Shown: positions 23,385-34,779 of the stretch, piece after piece
Layout of the letters: every line of letters starts with the position of its first letter
Numbering within the stretch: position 1 is the first letter of the stretch
NCBI GenBank assembly: GCA_037102815.1
Contig: BTPP01000002.1
Span: 3,348,001-3,412,000, forward strand
DNA length: 64,000 nucleotides
Direction: 5' to 3'
Source: Neurospora intermedia
Lineage: Eukaryota; Ascomycota; Sordariomycetes; Sordariales; Sordariaceae
The notes under the pieces: model-generated
What the model saw: only the letters and a program-made list of their open reading frames with translations
Database searches by the model: none
What the model was told of the DNA's origin: nothing
Position numbers and translations under genes: made by a program

Positions 23385-24032
23385 TAGAGGGGGCGGGGGA
23401 GGTTGAGAGGGGATCGATGGGACTCTTGTGTGCGATAGTTGACGATATTGGATAACTGGTATAGAATGAATAGTTGTGAGCTGAAGAGTTTCTCGCTACA
23501 TCGTGAACAAAAAGCTTGTATGGCACTCAGCGTAAAAGCAAAGGAAAAAGCTTATTAGACTCAAGTCACCTCAAGACGTGCGGCGAAGCATTCTGCGAAG
23601 AGTCTTGACGGTGTGTGGTGTTGCATCGTATTCGTGATACTTGATTCCAGGCGCAAGCTGCGGGCTTTGCGTCGGGTTTTTGCTGCAATGTTGCTACACT
23701 GTAGCGTGAAAATTGTAGAATGAAGTTCCATAGCGGCGGCGACAATCTAATTTCAACCACATTTTACTCTGCACACTAGGTATACTTCGCCGCCCTCCCG
23801 ACTTTAATCCCATGCATCAACTTGGTCAAACTTGTGGTCAATTATGGGTATTTAATGTCCATCAAATCTTCAGTGTCCTTTCCCAATTGTCGTTACGTAC
23901 TCATACGGTATTATGTCCCATCCCCATGTCGTCATGCGTGGTATCAAAATCCTAAACAGCGCGCTTATTTATATATCGATGCATGCAGTAGTGCAGTATG
24001 GTATCCAGCTCCTTTAGGCCTTGTCAAACTTT
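23385..24032. other. Convergent 3' intergenic gap
   Basis: About 650 bases between the 3' ends of the esterase and the Kre9-like gene. No gene is seen. Confidence 0.65.
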
Positions 24033-24687
24033 CTAAAAAAGCATGGCAAAGACGGCGGCAAGAGGACCAGCAACGCCAAAGGTGACGCCAAGGGCGGTGG
24101 CAGCGTTGGAGGTCTGGCTGGGGGTGGCGCCGGAAGAGGTGGCAGGGGTGCCTGAGGAAGTGGGCTTGACGGTGCTGGTGGCAGTAGTGGTTGTGGAAAC
24201 TGAGTGGGTTGAAGATTAGTTAGTTGCTTGACTACATGTATGTGGCAAAGCCGAAGGAAAGGACATATTCTCACCTCCAGACTTGGTAACACTGAACGTC
24301 TGAGACTCAGCAAGCTGACCGCTGTTGGTCTTCTCGGTGCCGAAGGCCTTGATGCTGTAGGTGGAGCCGGGGGTGGCGACGAAGTTGGTGAGCTTGTACT
24401 CGCCGTCCGATGTCTTGACCTTGTCCGCGATGGTCATGTCTACCTCGCCGCCGGTTTGGTGGTTGACAAGGACAAGCTGGAAGGTCTCGGGGTCGGAGTC
24501 GACGTGGTCCCACTTGATGGTGTTGGTCTGGGACAGATCCCACTTGGCGTTCATCTCGGGCTCGGTGAGCTTGAGAGCTGTGGATATGGTGCGGTTAGCA
24601 AGTGTCTTGGGTGTGAAGCTTGATATCGATATTCTTACCAGCAGCGGTGGCTGCAAAGGCAGCAACGGTGGCAATCATGAACTTCAT
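24033..24687 (-). CDS. Kre9/KNH-like GPI-anchored cell-wall protein
   Basis: Three exons (24639-24687, 24275-24577, 24033-24199) with introns of 61 and 75 bp give 172 residues. A signal peptide covers about residues 1-16. The middle domain (about 20-115) begins LKLTEPEMNAKWDLS and has the TIKWDHVDSDPETFQLVLVN pattern seen in the Kre9/Knh1 N-terminal domain of fungal Ser/Thr-rich GPI proteins. A Thr/Ser-rich linker and a hydrophobic C terminus (FGVAGPLAAVFAMLF) indicate GPI attachment. The family is linked to beta-1,6-glucan and wall assembly in yeast; for the short mould proteins the exact role is unknown. Both introns keep phase 1, and the sum of the exons is exactly in frame. Confidence 0.8.
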
Positions 24688-27590
24688 GTTGGCGGTTTAG
24701 GGTGGGTTGATTTTAGGTTGGTTATGAGGTATTGGATGAAGGTTGGTATTAGGAAGATTAAATATGTGTTGGAAGACTGGGCAAGATGGGGGATGAAGGG
24801 TTGTTATTTACACAAAAACAAAATGGACATAGAAGCAACGGAGAAATCTGGTGGATGTCAGACCTTCATTTTAAACTTTCGGTCGAGGCAACAGCCCAAT
24901 CGGTCAGCACTAGCTGAATTGGCCCACGCAGATTCCAACTTTCCAAGAAACGTCAGATTTTACCGGCTGATCATCAACTGGGGGATCCTCATCAGTTCGC
25001 GAGGATCCTGGTCGTAATAATCCTTGGAGGACGGCGTCGTGGCTGAGTTTCTACGATTTGACATGGAACACCAGCGCGCGTCTCGCTATTTGCTGGAGCT
25101 CCGGTGGGCGTGTTGTCCAGCCTGTCCGCGACTCCATCTGGGTTCCTTTTTCGAGACTCCTTCGTGATCTTTTAGGCCCTTCTCTGGACCCTCCTTTGGG
25201 TTTCCTCCATGGGGTAAGAGACAGCTGACGTGAAGCCGGGTCATCGCCATCCATTGCTGGAGGACAGGCAGTGAGCGTACCGGCGAGTTGGTACATCCAG
25301 GCACCAGTCCTCCAGGGGCGAAGTCTGCCCGTTTATTTTTCTTTCTTTTTCCGGACCAGGTCCCCGGGCTCGCCCCAAAAAGGGATTCGGTTCCCTTCGT
25401 ATTACAAGGGTCGTCAAAAGTCAAAAAGTCAAACCTGGAAACACCGGCAGGACGGCAGGTACGGCAGTGCAACTGCAACGTTCAGGGCTCCGCGCTGTGC
25501 TGGCAAACGTCCGTGGGTGACCTGGATGATGCTGATCGGTCGGGTGGGTTGCACTGCAGTGGTGGCATTGGTGGGTCATGCAAAGCCCAATCTCCGTCAG
25601 CCCAGTGGGGTAAGATCTAATTTCAGTTCATCTCTAAGCCTTATCGCTCTCTTATCGGCAACAGTATCCACATGCACAAAGCATGGATATCCCTTTTCCT
25701 CCTCTAGCGTCTTTTACGTCACTATTTTGCAACGTTCGGTTTTGTTGTAGAAATGCAATTATGCGAAAAGACGGCGAAGAATATGCTGTCGGACGGTTCG
25801 ACCAAGAACGACTAACCGCATACTATTGCCGAAAGAGAGGAATTGAACTTCGTGTTGAAACATGGCATTACGAGACCCACGTTGTTATGTTACTCTCGAG
25901 GCCACCCAACCTTGATGCCAATCCGCAGAATCACGTCGTTCGGGTGTGTCTTTTGGAAATATACCTATATCGCGCATACTCATCCGCTTCCGATGCGTCG
26001 ATATTTCCAGGTTGCCTTTGCGGATCGTGTATATGCCTGATTACCTGGTTTGGCCCTGAACTGCGCTATTGCGGAGTGCGTCGCTCGCAACGAACCCTCG
26101 GTAAGGGGGTGTGTTATACACTACGTTGATTTTCCTTTGAAATTCTGTCATCGGACATGTTCTCAAACACAACAACTGAGGTGAGCTAAACACGCGGTCC
26201 AAACCGATGAACTATTACTTTGCAGGTAATTGCCCATGACATCGCAATGCGTCATCTGGTACCTACTGTGTAGCTTCCGGCTACGCATCCGTGTCGTGGA
26301 GGCTGTTTGAATGGGGAGCTCGGCATGATCTGACGGGTGACCACATTTCCCGAATTGACTAAAAGGGGAAATGGAAAAGCCAAGGCAGAGTCAACCCAGG
26401 CGGAACGAACTCATGGGAATGCGGGATCAATATATACCTTGTCCGCTAGTCAAGCTTACCGTCAGAGTTGACTTTGCTTCTGACAACTGAGTCACTGCAG
26501 TGCCCGTACCTGCCCTCCCGCCCCCGACCCCAAACACGACCTTAGTTTAAACTCATCGTCGAGAGGAAAGGATCGAAAGGTGGGAAACACGTGGGGATCA
26601 CAAACCACCAGGAAATTCCCGTCAAAGTGGACCAGATACAGAGGGAATTTTTCCATTTCAGGGTCCGACCGCTGGGTTTCAGATCAGTGGATGCGCGTTG
26701 TTGAAGTGGCTGATCGGCCAACTGTCTGCTCGTTTCCTCAAGTGGATTTTGGCGATGTTAAGTGTACACACCGTTGTACGGAAGATGGGATGCACGGCTG
26801 CGACGCAGATCCCCGCGATAGGAGGCCCTATCGCGATGCTGTATGATAACCTAAGTGGACATCTGCACGAGACGGATCGATCTTTACCTGGCAACCCCAC
26901 GCCCGCATTCACCCGAACTGTTGGATGTGAATGTTAGTTCGAGAACGCCAACGGGATGACCCTGCGTTGACTTTGGTTGGGGACGGCAATCAAGCTCTGA
27001 AGCGGTGGGGTATTCATGCCTGAGGGCTCAAAACCACGATACTACTACACAGTCAGTCTTTTCCTCCCAATTGCTTAAACCTTCGTCGTCGTCCCACTAA
27101 GGTCCCATCCCACTTGGGTGCGCACCCGGCCAGCCAGCCCGCCAGTCAGTCTTTACCTTCACTCCGCTCTGCCATTGCGCGATTACATTCCTTCAACTCT
27201 TCCCGCGCTAGCCAGCACCTTTTGATTTCTTCAACAAGTCTGGGCAACGCAAGTACCTGGAGTACGCCTTGTCGCCGACGTCCTTCGACAAGAGGACGAG
27301 GGAGAAGTCTCGAGTTGGTACTTCAGACTATCAACAGAGTCACAAGTACACTGTGATACCATACTACCGACTTCAAAGAAACAACAAGCCAACAATATTT
27401 ACAGTATCTTAAACCCCAACCCAGTTCTTCCCTATCCGAAATTAGCGCCAAAATCCTTCCACGGGGAGCAACGACAGGTCGTGTCTCTTGATTCCTGTCT
27501 CAATTTATCCGCCAATAACTTCTCCGACCCTTGACTCCACCTCTTTCTACCAGCATTCTGCCAAGCTGTGTCCAAAACAAGCCGCCCAAG
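24688..27590. other. Long intergenic stretch, no supported gene
   Basis: Nearly 2.9 kb with no convincing gene. A 148-codon plus-strand frame at 25,683-26,129 is the longest candidate, but it lacks family motifs. The 27,050-27,590 part is CT- and CAA-rich, like the leader of the next plus-strand gene. Confidence 0.5.
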
Positions 27591-27902
27591 ATGCCCCAGA
27601 AAATCGCTTTCGCGCAGGACGTTAAGCTTCGTCCCAGAGCTCAGTCAGAACCGCTCGCTGACCGTTCCCCGACCCCCTTCCCGGACGAGAGACCGAGCAG
27701 CGCTACAACCACGAGCTCGAACAAGATGTTTTCATTGCGCAATGGCCGTGGCCGCAACCACTCGGGTGCCAGCGAAAGCAGTCGTGGTACTTCTCTCTTC
27801 ACGTCGATATCCGGCCGTTCGTCATCGAAATCTTCTGGTCGCCTTAAGAGAGCTTGGGACAAGATTCTTAGTCGCTTGGGTTCCGGTTCGAAGACTCCTT
27901 GA
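27591..27902 (+). CDS. Small basic Ser-rich hypothetical protein
   Basis: A 103-residue single-exon frame starting MPQKIAFAQDVKLRPRA. The ATG at 27591 was preferred to one 60 bases upstream because the extra residues look like translated leader. It is rich in Ser, Arg and Lys, with short blocks such as SGRSSSKSSGRLKRAWDK near the C terminus that could form a basic helix. No domain, signal peptide or membrane helix is visible. A CT/CAA-rich leader upstream supports transcription. I do not recognise it. Confidence 0.45.
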   Translation: MPQKIAFAQDVKLRPRAQSEPLADRSPTPFPDERPSSATTTSSNKMFSLRNGRGRNHSGASESSRGTSLFTSISGRSSSKSSGRLKRAWDKILSRLGSGSKTP

Positions 27903-29053
27903 AGCTGGAACACTATACCGCGAGTGTTGTTCTTCGGTATGGAAAGGATCGGTATGCTAGTACCGTCATGGATCAAAGTCGCATAGGTATTCCAAGAGCA
28001 GGAGTCTGAACGGAAGGACAAGACTGGAACCTTTGGGCGGTGTATTGCTTGCATTTCTGCAGTTGAGCAAGTGGTAGCAACCCCTTTCCACCCAGCACGT
28101 ACAGAACTCGGAGATGTTTCAAATCGTGGTCTAGACGAAGGTTCCGATACTGAATGGGTTAATGGTATCAATAACAGTTAATGATGATCACGGTTTGATC
28201 ATATCGTGGTCAAGAAGAGCCCGTTGGTCAGGCTCTTGTCCGAGACTGCACTGTTGCACGCAGTTTATGTGGTGTGACATTGGGCCATGTATGTACCACA
28301 TGAGGTTGTCGTTGCTTTGCTTGCTGGGTTCTTTTGTCGTGGAAGAGATTTACGATCTAGATATCGCACATTGAGCCGCATCATGCAACGGAGACTGGAC
28401 TTGAATATGGCGGAGCAATGTCCACCTGAGCATAGGTTATCTTCGTCTGAGTCTATGGTGGCATGCCAACGAAAACCTTGATTCCACTCTCTTTTCTCCT
28501 CAAAAACTTTACTAACAAGGGGTTCTAGAAGCAGTATCAAGCATGCTATTTTCTTTCAAGCAGTGCGGTACCGAACACTAGCGAATAGGAAGGAACTATG
28601 AAACTGCGATACCTTATCAGTCACAGTACAGTACTTGGTGTCCCTTACCAATTTGGCCAGCGGTCTTTGGGCGTTATCACCTATGTCTTTCGGCAGCGCG
28701 ACCGTAGGTAGATTCGTGCAGTCCACGTGACGGGTGAAGCCACAAACACCCAGTCAACCAGAGATAGGCTGACGATGTTCGACCTGAAGTCTGCAACAGC
28801 CTGGGAGAACCATAAAACGCGATAGCAATCGGGATTTCTATATGCACCATTTCCAACACTCCCCAAGTTACCAGAAGGCATTGCCGTACACTTGACAAGG
28901 TTGAGTGGTCCTGCGATCGACTCCGGCCGTGTTCCTATACACGCAGATTGACAACAGCGAGTGCACGAATAGCTCGGCAATCTAGCGACCTACTACCTAC
29001 TGAACGACTTCCAGGTTGCACTCACCAAGCGATACCTCACGCATCCGCTTATC
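27903..29053. other. Intergenic stretch, no supported gene
   Basis: Only short frames without family signals on both strands. The right end is the leader region of the FAR1-like gene. Confidence 0.55.
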
Positions 29054-29956
29054 ATGCCGAATCTTACGCCTCAACAGTTCACCACACTCTTGAGTACTCT
29101 CACTTCAATCGAACAACGACTCGACCGAATTGAAGCGGCCCTTCACCTTAACAGCAATGCCGCGCATAACAATGGAAACGCCGACTCAACTTCCACTGGC
29201 ACATCAGCTGGTTCAGCTGCCTCCGTGCTAGCCCATCCCTCACTAAGCGCCGGCGCCGGCAGGACAGTCACCAACGCCCAATCTCCCGCCGTCGCACAAG
29301 CGCGCCCACACCCGGCCCCACCAAGTGGAAGTCGCACATCCAACCTCACCATCCCCGCCGCCACCACCCAGTCCTCCGACCTCGTCCCCCTCGACCCGCC
29401 TCCACAAGGCTACACCATCTCCTCACGAGCCAGCATGCAAGACGAGCTCGACCAGTGGACCATCCCGCGGGGTTACAGCATGCGCATCGCCGGCGCCAAA
29501 GTCACCGGTAAGAAGAAGGTCCGATGGGTATGTTTCCGCGGCGGCGAGGCGCGACATCACCGGCCACCTGTGGACGAGTCCGTGATCCAGGCCGCCAAAG
29601 CCGAAGGCCGGCGCAAGCCCACCACCGATCGCACCTCCAAAAAGTGCGGGTGTCTGTTCAAGTTCGAGGTGATTGAGACAGCCAAGGGATCGGATCTGTG
29701 GACGCTACACTACCCAAATGAAGAGCACAAGACGCATAATCACGGCCCGTCGGATCAGACGAGCGATCCGAGGGCGAGGAGGTTGCCGACGGAGGTGAGC
29801 AGGGAGGTGGATCAGTGGTTGAGGGAGGGATGGTTGGTTAGTAAAGTGCAGGAAGAGCTGAGGGGGAGGGGGTTTAGGAACGTGTTGAATACAGATCTTT
29901 ATAATCGAAAGAGGTTGTTGAAGAAGGAGAATGCGCAGGGGCAGGCGGGGGGTTGA
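29054..29956 (+). CDS. Stand-alone FAR1/MULE-type zinc-finger DNA-binding protein
   Basis: A single-exon frame of 300 residues. Residues 15-32 form a short leucine/isoleucine-rich helix that may pair as a coiled coil. Residues 33-115 are Ser/Ala/Pro-rich. The core (about 130-232) fits the WRKY-GCM1/FAR1 fold: YSMRIAGAK, then VRWVCFRGG with Cys160, KKCGC with Cys198 and Cys200, and HNHGP with His228 and His230. This is the zinc-binding DNA-recognition part of MULE transposases and of the plant FAR1 proteins. A following helix (VSREVDQWLREG...DLYNRKRL) also resembles the part just before a MULE transposase core, but no DDE catalytic domain follows. It probably acts as a host DNA-binding protein in the nucleus. 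Its normal base composition and clean frame argue against a dead element. Confidence 0.7.
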   Translation: MPNLTPQQFTTLLSTLTSIEQRLDRIEAALHLNSNAAHNNGNADSTSTGTSAGSAASVLAHPSLSAGAGRTVTNAQSPAVAQARPHPAPPSGSRTSNLTIPAATTQSSDLVPLDPPPQGYTISSRASMQDELDQWTIPRGYSMRIAGAKVTGKKKVRWVCFRGGEARHHRPPVDESVIQAAKAEGRRKPTTDRTSKKCGCLFKFEVIETAKGSDLWTLHYPNEEHKTHNHGPSDQTSDPRARRLPTEVSREVDQWLREGWLVSKVQEELRGRGFRNVLNTDLYNRKRLLKKENAQGQAGG

Positions 29957-30611
29957 TGAGGGGGGATGATCGGTCGGCCTGGCTGATTGGGACGCTAATG
30001 TTGCTGCTTCGGGGTTCTGAACGTCTGGGTTACAGGGGGTTTCATGGGAAAGGTGAATCGGTATACCTCATTGAACTTTCCATTCCATTTTGGGGGGATG
30101 TTGGAGGTAATTTAGTCTCGCGAAGTTATGATCTTGTTTTTCGAGTTCTGAAGACCAGCTTTCTTATCTCGTCGTGAAACTTTCAAGTAGAAGAACTCAT
30201 CGATAGAACCTGATATGTGGTTGTGAAACAACGTACCTGCACGTATTATTGGATCATCTACCAATCAGCGACATCCAGATGGAACCCTTGCTCAAATCTT
30301 TTCAGGCTGCATTTTCGCATCGTTTTTCCACCACTTCCCAAAACAGTCTTTGTGTTCACGCAGTGCTCACCAACGCAACACGGTAACCCAAACAAATATC
30401 TCCAGGGGCAACCGCTACAGTCTCCACTGCCCCTTTTTCTAAGCTCCATACCAACAGAAGACCCCACCATCAACATCCACGCCGGGAGGCAGGGTCCTCC
30501 ACCACCAAACCTAGACGAGATTTACCACAAAGAACACCAACCTGGGCACAAAAACAAAAACCACTCATCACCAGCCCCTTCACCACTCGCACTACTACCA
30601 CCACCACAACA
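29957..30611. other. Intergenic gap between two plus-strand genes
   Basis: About 650 bases. The right half is rich in C and A, as in leaders of the neighbouring genes. No gene is seen. Confidence 0.6.
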
Positions 30612-31235
30612 ATGACCAGCCTCCCCGTCTTAACCACCACCCCAACCCGGCACCCAACCTCCTGCGCCTCCCTCTCCCTCCCCCTCCTCTCCTTATTGAA
30701 CCGCGTTCTCCCTTCTTCTAACCCACCAAGCCCGACAAACTCACCAACCCTCACCCTCACCCTCTCCATCGGCTCCGGACCCGGCCTCCTCGAAGCCCTT
30801 TTCCTCCACCATTACCCCTCCCGCTCTTCATCCTTCTACGGAGTCGAAGTGGCCCCTCCTCTTTCCCAACTAAAAGAGGGAAAGGAAGTGAACACCTGGT
30901 TACCGGAGCAGAACGCGATTACCGTCCCGGGAACTTGGGCGTTGGTGGGCAGGGAGTGGCTCGAGGAGACGGGCGGACTGGTGTTTGTTTATCCTAGGAG
31001 TGGAGGGTTGGTGGGGAGGTATTTGGCTGAGATGGAGGAGATAGCAGCTGAACGGGGAAAGGGACTGGAGGTGGTGGTTTGGATTGGACCGTGGTGTGAT
31101 GTGGAGGAGTATAGGGCGGTGTTGGAGGGATGGGGTGTGAGGGAGGACGTCACTGGGGAAGAAGAGGGGAGCGGCGGGAAGTTGGTGGAGGAGGGGGAGG
31201 TAGTGTTGGTTTATAGGAGCAGGAGGAGGGAGTGA
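30612..31235 (+). CDS. Methyltransferase-like hypothetical protein
   Basis: A single-exon frame of 207 residues. Around residues 47-60 it has LTLTLSIGSGPGLLEALFL, which resembles motif I of class I SAM-dependent methyltransferases (hydrophobic strand followed by GxGxG-like GSGPG). Later come FYGVEVAPP, with an acidic residue at the end of strand 2 (expected to touch the ribose of SAM), and EVVVWIGPWCDVEEY as a later strand. The fold is shorter than usual and no substrate-binding part can be recognised. A SAM-binding role is plausible; the substrate is unknown. GC-rich, with codon use like its neighbours. Confidence 0.55.
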   Translation: MTSLPVLTTTPTRHPTSCASLSLPLLSLLNRVLPSSNPPSPTNSPTLTLTLSIGSGPGLLEALFLHHYPSRSSSFYGVEVAPPLSQLKEGKEVNTWLPEQNAITVPGTWALVGREWLEETGGLVFVYPRSGGLVGRYLAEMEEIAAERGKGLEVVVWIGPWCDVEEYRAVLEGWGVREDVTGEEEGSGGKLVEEGEVVLVYRSRRRE

Positions 31236-31376
31236 AGGAAGGCTGCCCGCAGGGCATGCATGACACGAGGATTATCGGTTTGGGGATCGACACTCTTGGC
31301 GCCAGACAAAGCATCAGGAATCGCTACCTGAAGAGGAAGAAAAGAGGAAAAAAGAGAAAAAGAAAAAAGCGGGTAA

Positions 31377-31470
31377 TGGTCCGTAACGGACTCGAACCGT
31401 TGTCTTCCTGCGGCACGCATGCAGACGCAGATTTACCACGCCGGGAATGTTACCATTACACCAACGGACC
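31377..31470 (-). tRNA. tRNA gene, isotype uncertain, probably with intron
   Basis: The minus strand has a perfect 7-bp acceptor stem (GGTCCGT with ACGGACC), a D arm with GTGTAATGGTAACAT, and a perfect T arm (AACGG-TTCGAGT-CCGTT). A long T-rich run follows downstream, as for Pol III termination. About 45 nt lie between the D and T arms, so an intron is likely. I cannot place a standard 5-bp anticodon stem with a U33 loop without a mismatch, so the anticodon stays open. A covariance-model tRNA search would settle it. It might also be a decayed copy. Confidence 0.6.
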
Positions 31471-31763
31471 ACACCACGGGAGAGCGATCAGTTAAGGCAA
31501 CTTGAATACCCTAGACGGGTTGGGATGAGATGACGCGGGGTAGGCGGGAGGGTCAGGTCAGGTCGGAGGCAGGAACGGCAGGCAAACATAGAAGGCGCGG
31601 GCAAGAGCCGCACGGGGAAGAGGGCAACGACTGGGTTGGGTTGTGCTGCTTGATGCCGGCCTAGAACCACGGGGGCATCCAGAGGTCTGTCCCACATCGA
31701 TGGTTACAAACCCAACCAACAATGCGAAAGAAATTCGCAACACGTAGGGCAGTCACCGTCTTC

Positions 31764-32698
31764 CTACTGCCAGTCCTTGTCAGAGGTCTCGGAGCCCGAG
31801 TCATCCAACAAAGTAGACTCATCGTCGAAATCCCTGCGACCCAGTCCACTCTTTCTCCAACGAGAGGCCTTCTCCTCTTCCGTCCCTGCCTCATCATCAC
31901 CCTTACCATCATCTCCTGGGTCTTTCGGACCCTCACCCCCTTCGTCTTTACCCTCGCCTTCCCCCTCCTTATCCGCCTGCTCCTTCTTCAGCTCCTTCGC
32001 AGCATACGCGCCACCCGCAACCGCTGCGGCAGCCCCAACCCCTTGCCCAACAGCCGCAACAACAGGGACCCCATACCCTCCCATCGCCGCGCTTGTAGCG
32101 GTAGCAAACCAGCTACCAGCCACAACGTTACCTATCATGCCTTGAATTGCAGCCGCGAAAGACCCTACGAAGAAAACCGATTAAACTTCATGTTCTGATA
32201 TTCAGACGCAGTGAAACAAGTGTTCAAGGAGAGGAGAGATGGGATAGGGCGTCGCCAAGACAGGAAACATATACGTACCTCCTACGATTCCACTGGAACC
32301 AAAACCCATGAAACTCAACACTGGCCCGGTGAGCAGTGCGGGGGCAGCGACGACTGTTAGTCCGCCGGCTGTGAGACCGAGAGCTGCGGCGGCTTTGGGG
32401 TTGTTTTTGATCCATTCTTTGGCCTGTATAGCAGGGAAAAGCGTGCGAGTTCGTGGTTCCCTGGTCAGCTGCTATTTGACTACTCCAAGTTCAGGAGACT
32501 TGTACTTACCCATTTTATCTTTTCAAGCAAGTCATCGTTCGGCTGAGGTTGACTGTCTTGGGACTCATTGGTCGATGGTGTGTTAGGGTCCACGGGGTCT
32601 TCTTTCGCGGGGGTCCCGGAATCTTTTGTTGTCTCATCGTTTGGTGATGCCTCCTGAGAACCTTTGTCGTCAGGCGGTGGAATTTTGCGCTCGGTCAT
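31764..32698 (-). CDS. IFI6/IFI27-like membrane protein, copy A (acidic tail)
   Basis: Three exons (32510-32698, 32279-32423, 31764-32164) with introns of 86 and 114 bp give 244 residues. Residues 1-63 are acidic and Pro/Ser-rich. Exon 2 starts AKEWIKNNPKAAAALG and holds the first hydrophobic segment (about 73-100). GFGSSGIVGGS (103-113), FAAAIQ and VVAGSWFATATSAAMGG follow. These match in order the core of the interferon-induced 6-16/ISG12 family, which in animals sits in mitochondrial or ER membranes. A second Gly/Ala-rich segment ends near 165, and the tail (166-244) is strongly acidic. Exon 2 is 145 bp, phase 0 in and phase 1 out, the same as in copies B and C. A TATA-like site lies 127 bp upstream of the ATG. 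Function in fungi is unknown. Confidence 0.75.
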
Positions 32699-32824
32699 TC
32701 TGATCTTCGCTGGCGTGATAGGGCTTAGCTCTGATGATGCGGCAACTTGGACTGGTTGGGAATATTGTAACAAGGGTATGGTAAGTGTCAAGAGCTGTGC
32801 TGCGGGGTTGGGAAGGGGACACAC

Positions 32825-32831
32825 CCTTATA
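32825..32831 (-). promoter_or_regulatory. TATA-like site upstream of copy A
   Basis: TATAAGG on the minus strand, 127 bp upstream of the proposed ATG of copy A. Confidence 0.4.
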
Positions 32832-33428
32832 CTTGTGGTCATGGAGATTCCACGTCACATTCAGAGCTTGTCCCAGCGAAGATCACCTACGCAGTGATAG
32901 GTGTGACAGTGGCGTTGGGTAGTACAGGAGGTTTCTGTAGGTCTGTGGACCTTGAAGTCTTGCTGCTCTTCAATAAGTGGAATGGTCGATCCGCGAGACC
33001 AGTCCAGGCCTGTTGATATTACAGCCGAGAACATTTCTTTGAGAAACCCAGGAAGAAGTTGGGAACTGATGTCTTGTCCGAGATATCACAGCTACCTATC
33101 TACCCCGCAGCAGTGCTCGCCTTACATGTACAGGGGCTTGTACCTGATGAGTTGGCTTGTGCAAGACGGCCTGCAGCAAGCGCCCACATGCCTCTGGAAA
33201 CGGTAGATCTGTTCGATATCCGATTCGGTACTTAATGTCGTCACGTTGCCCTGATCTTATCCAGGCCTTCTGGCGGAAATGTACCGTTTACTTCGAGTTT
33301 CTAAACACTACAGGATACTCTTGTAGCGAGGAAAACAAACGGCTCTCAATTTAACAAATCACCTGGTCGAGCACCCTCCTCCCTGACGTTTTGTTGCTGG
33401 CCACCTTTCATGCTATATGGCTCTGAGC
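32832..33428. other. Gap between cluster copies A and G
   Basis: About 600 bases with no reading frame of note. It holds the far upstream region of copy A and the 3' flank of the truncated copy. Confidence 0.55.
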
Positions 33429-34187
33429 CTAGCTTGTCCAGCAATGGCAAGTGGGACAATAATTGCAGAGCCTGGTCAAAATGGTCAGCCCTGCAACAGA
33501 TGACTCTCGGGTGGGTCTGGAAGATAGAAGGGCATCTTACCTCCTTTGGCCGCCGTTACCATTTTCCAAACCGAAAAGGCCGTGCTTACGGCACCTGAAG
33601 GGCTGGCCGCAACTATGGGAGGTAAAAACATTGCCGCGGCCCCGACACCGACAACGACACCAGTTGCGGCCAGCGCGAGCATAATCCACACGATTCCTGA
33701 ATTCTAAAAGACAACGGGAGGTTTAGTTAGAAACAGAACACCATTGGGGCTCAACGGCACATTCATGAGCGAGGCATTGCCTACACTTGTATGAGGAAAG
33801 GGCTATGAGTCTCACTTGTGGATCTTGGGGTTCCTGTACCTCTACGGAGACAGCCCAACAAAAACCTCCCTCTTCACACGTGTTGGATTTCGTAGTATCC
33901 TCAGGCAAAGTTGAAGACTCTCGATTCCCCGTGCTCTTCGGTGACAAGCCGTGGAAATGGAAACCGACTATGTCGGGCCGCCCAGGGAGACGAGTATGCT
34001 TGGTCAAGCATTGGCACGGAACACCGGGATCCTTTCGCTCCATATCAGCATGATAAGGAGGTAGGAAGTCGTCAGAACTGTCGTGAGGTGGCAGATGTAT
34101 GTGAGCCACCAGATATTCTGGCCCACCGGGCGCTGAAAGCTTTCCTGCCGGACATGAACAACGGGTGTAGTATTCTTTGCGAGTCAT
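33429..34187 (-). CDS. Truncated IFI-like cluster member with Cys/His-rich N terminus (copy G)
   Basis: A model of three exons (33816-34187, 33541-33703, 33429-33490) with introns of 112 and 50 bp gives 198 residues. Exon 1 encodes 124 residues rich in Cys, His and Pro (CSCPAGKL, VPCQCLTK, FHFHG), unlike other members and not recognised. Exon 2 (163 bp) enters in phase 0 and leaves in phase 1, like the core exon of its neighbours. It encodes one hydrophobic Gly/Ala segment (IMLALAATGVVVGVGAAAMF). The last exon adds only about 20 residues, so the second half of the core is missing. If the last intron is not removed, the frame ends at 33485 instead. It may be a degenerating copy or a gene that captured one module. 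Confidence 0.45.
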
Positions 34188-34779
34188 CCTCACAAGACAC
34201 GCAATAAGAGAGGAAACAGTTGGCAAGAATTTTGAACAGCGTCAGTGGAGTTAGAGATCAAAGACAGGAGAGGAATGAGGTGCGAGAGATGTAAAACGGC
34301 AAGAGAACGAGACACAGCTTTATGGGCAAATAACTTCAATGATGAACTCGGGAAACCTCAAACTTATGACCGAAGTATCATTGAGGTGTATTGCCTGCCG
34401 CCGTTGGACAAGCGCGTTTGCTAATGGATTTCTGCAGGACATCTGCATTTGTAGAATTCATGTTCCCTCGGGCCTCATGCATCTATGCACCATCACTGCA
34501 GTGGTGCTGTGGTATCTATTTCTACCTGAAACTACTTCTCCATCAGGTCTACTACCACCTAACTTGCGTCCAATTTTATGTATGCGAAATATTGTAGGCC
34601 TTGATAACGATGGTTACCATATCTGAATTCGTTCGTTGGATGTAGGTCACAGAATTTTGTTTTGCCTCCAGCGGTTTTCTTCTGAATGGTTGGTGTGCCG
34701 TTTATGTTGCTTTTACGTAGGAGCCAATCTGCAAAGCTTCTCCAAAATCTTTGATCATACGCCGGTCGGTTGGAGAGTT
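34188..34779. other. Gap between cluster copies G and B
   Basis: About 590 bases. No gene is seen, and only the flanks of the two copies are expected here. Confidence 0.55.

Noticed and set aside
25683-26129. 148-codon plus-strand frame
   Set aside because: No domain, signal peptide or splice support. Composition resembles the surrounding intergenic DNA.
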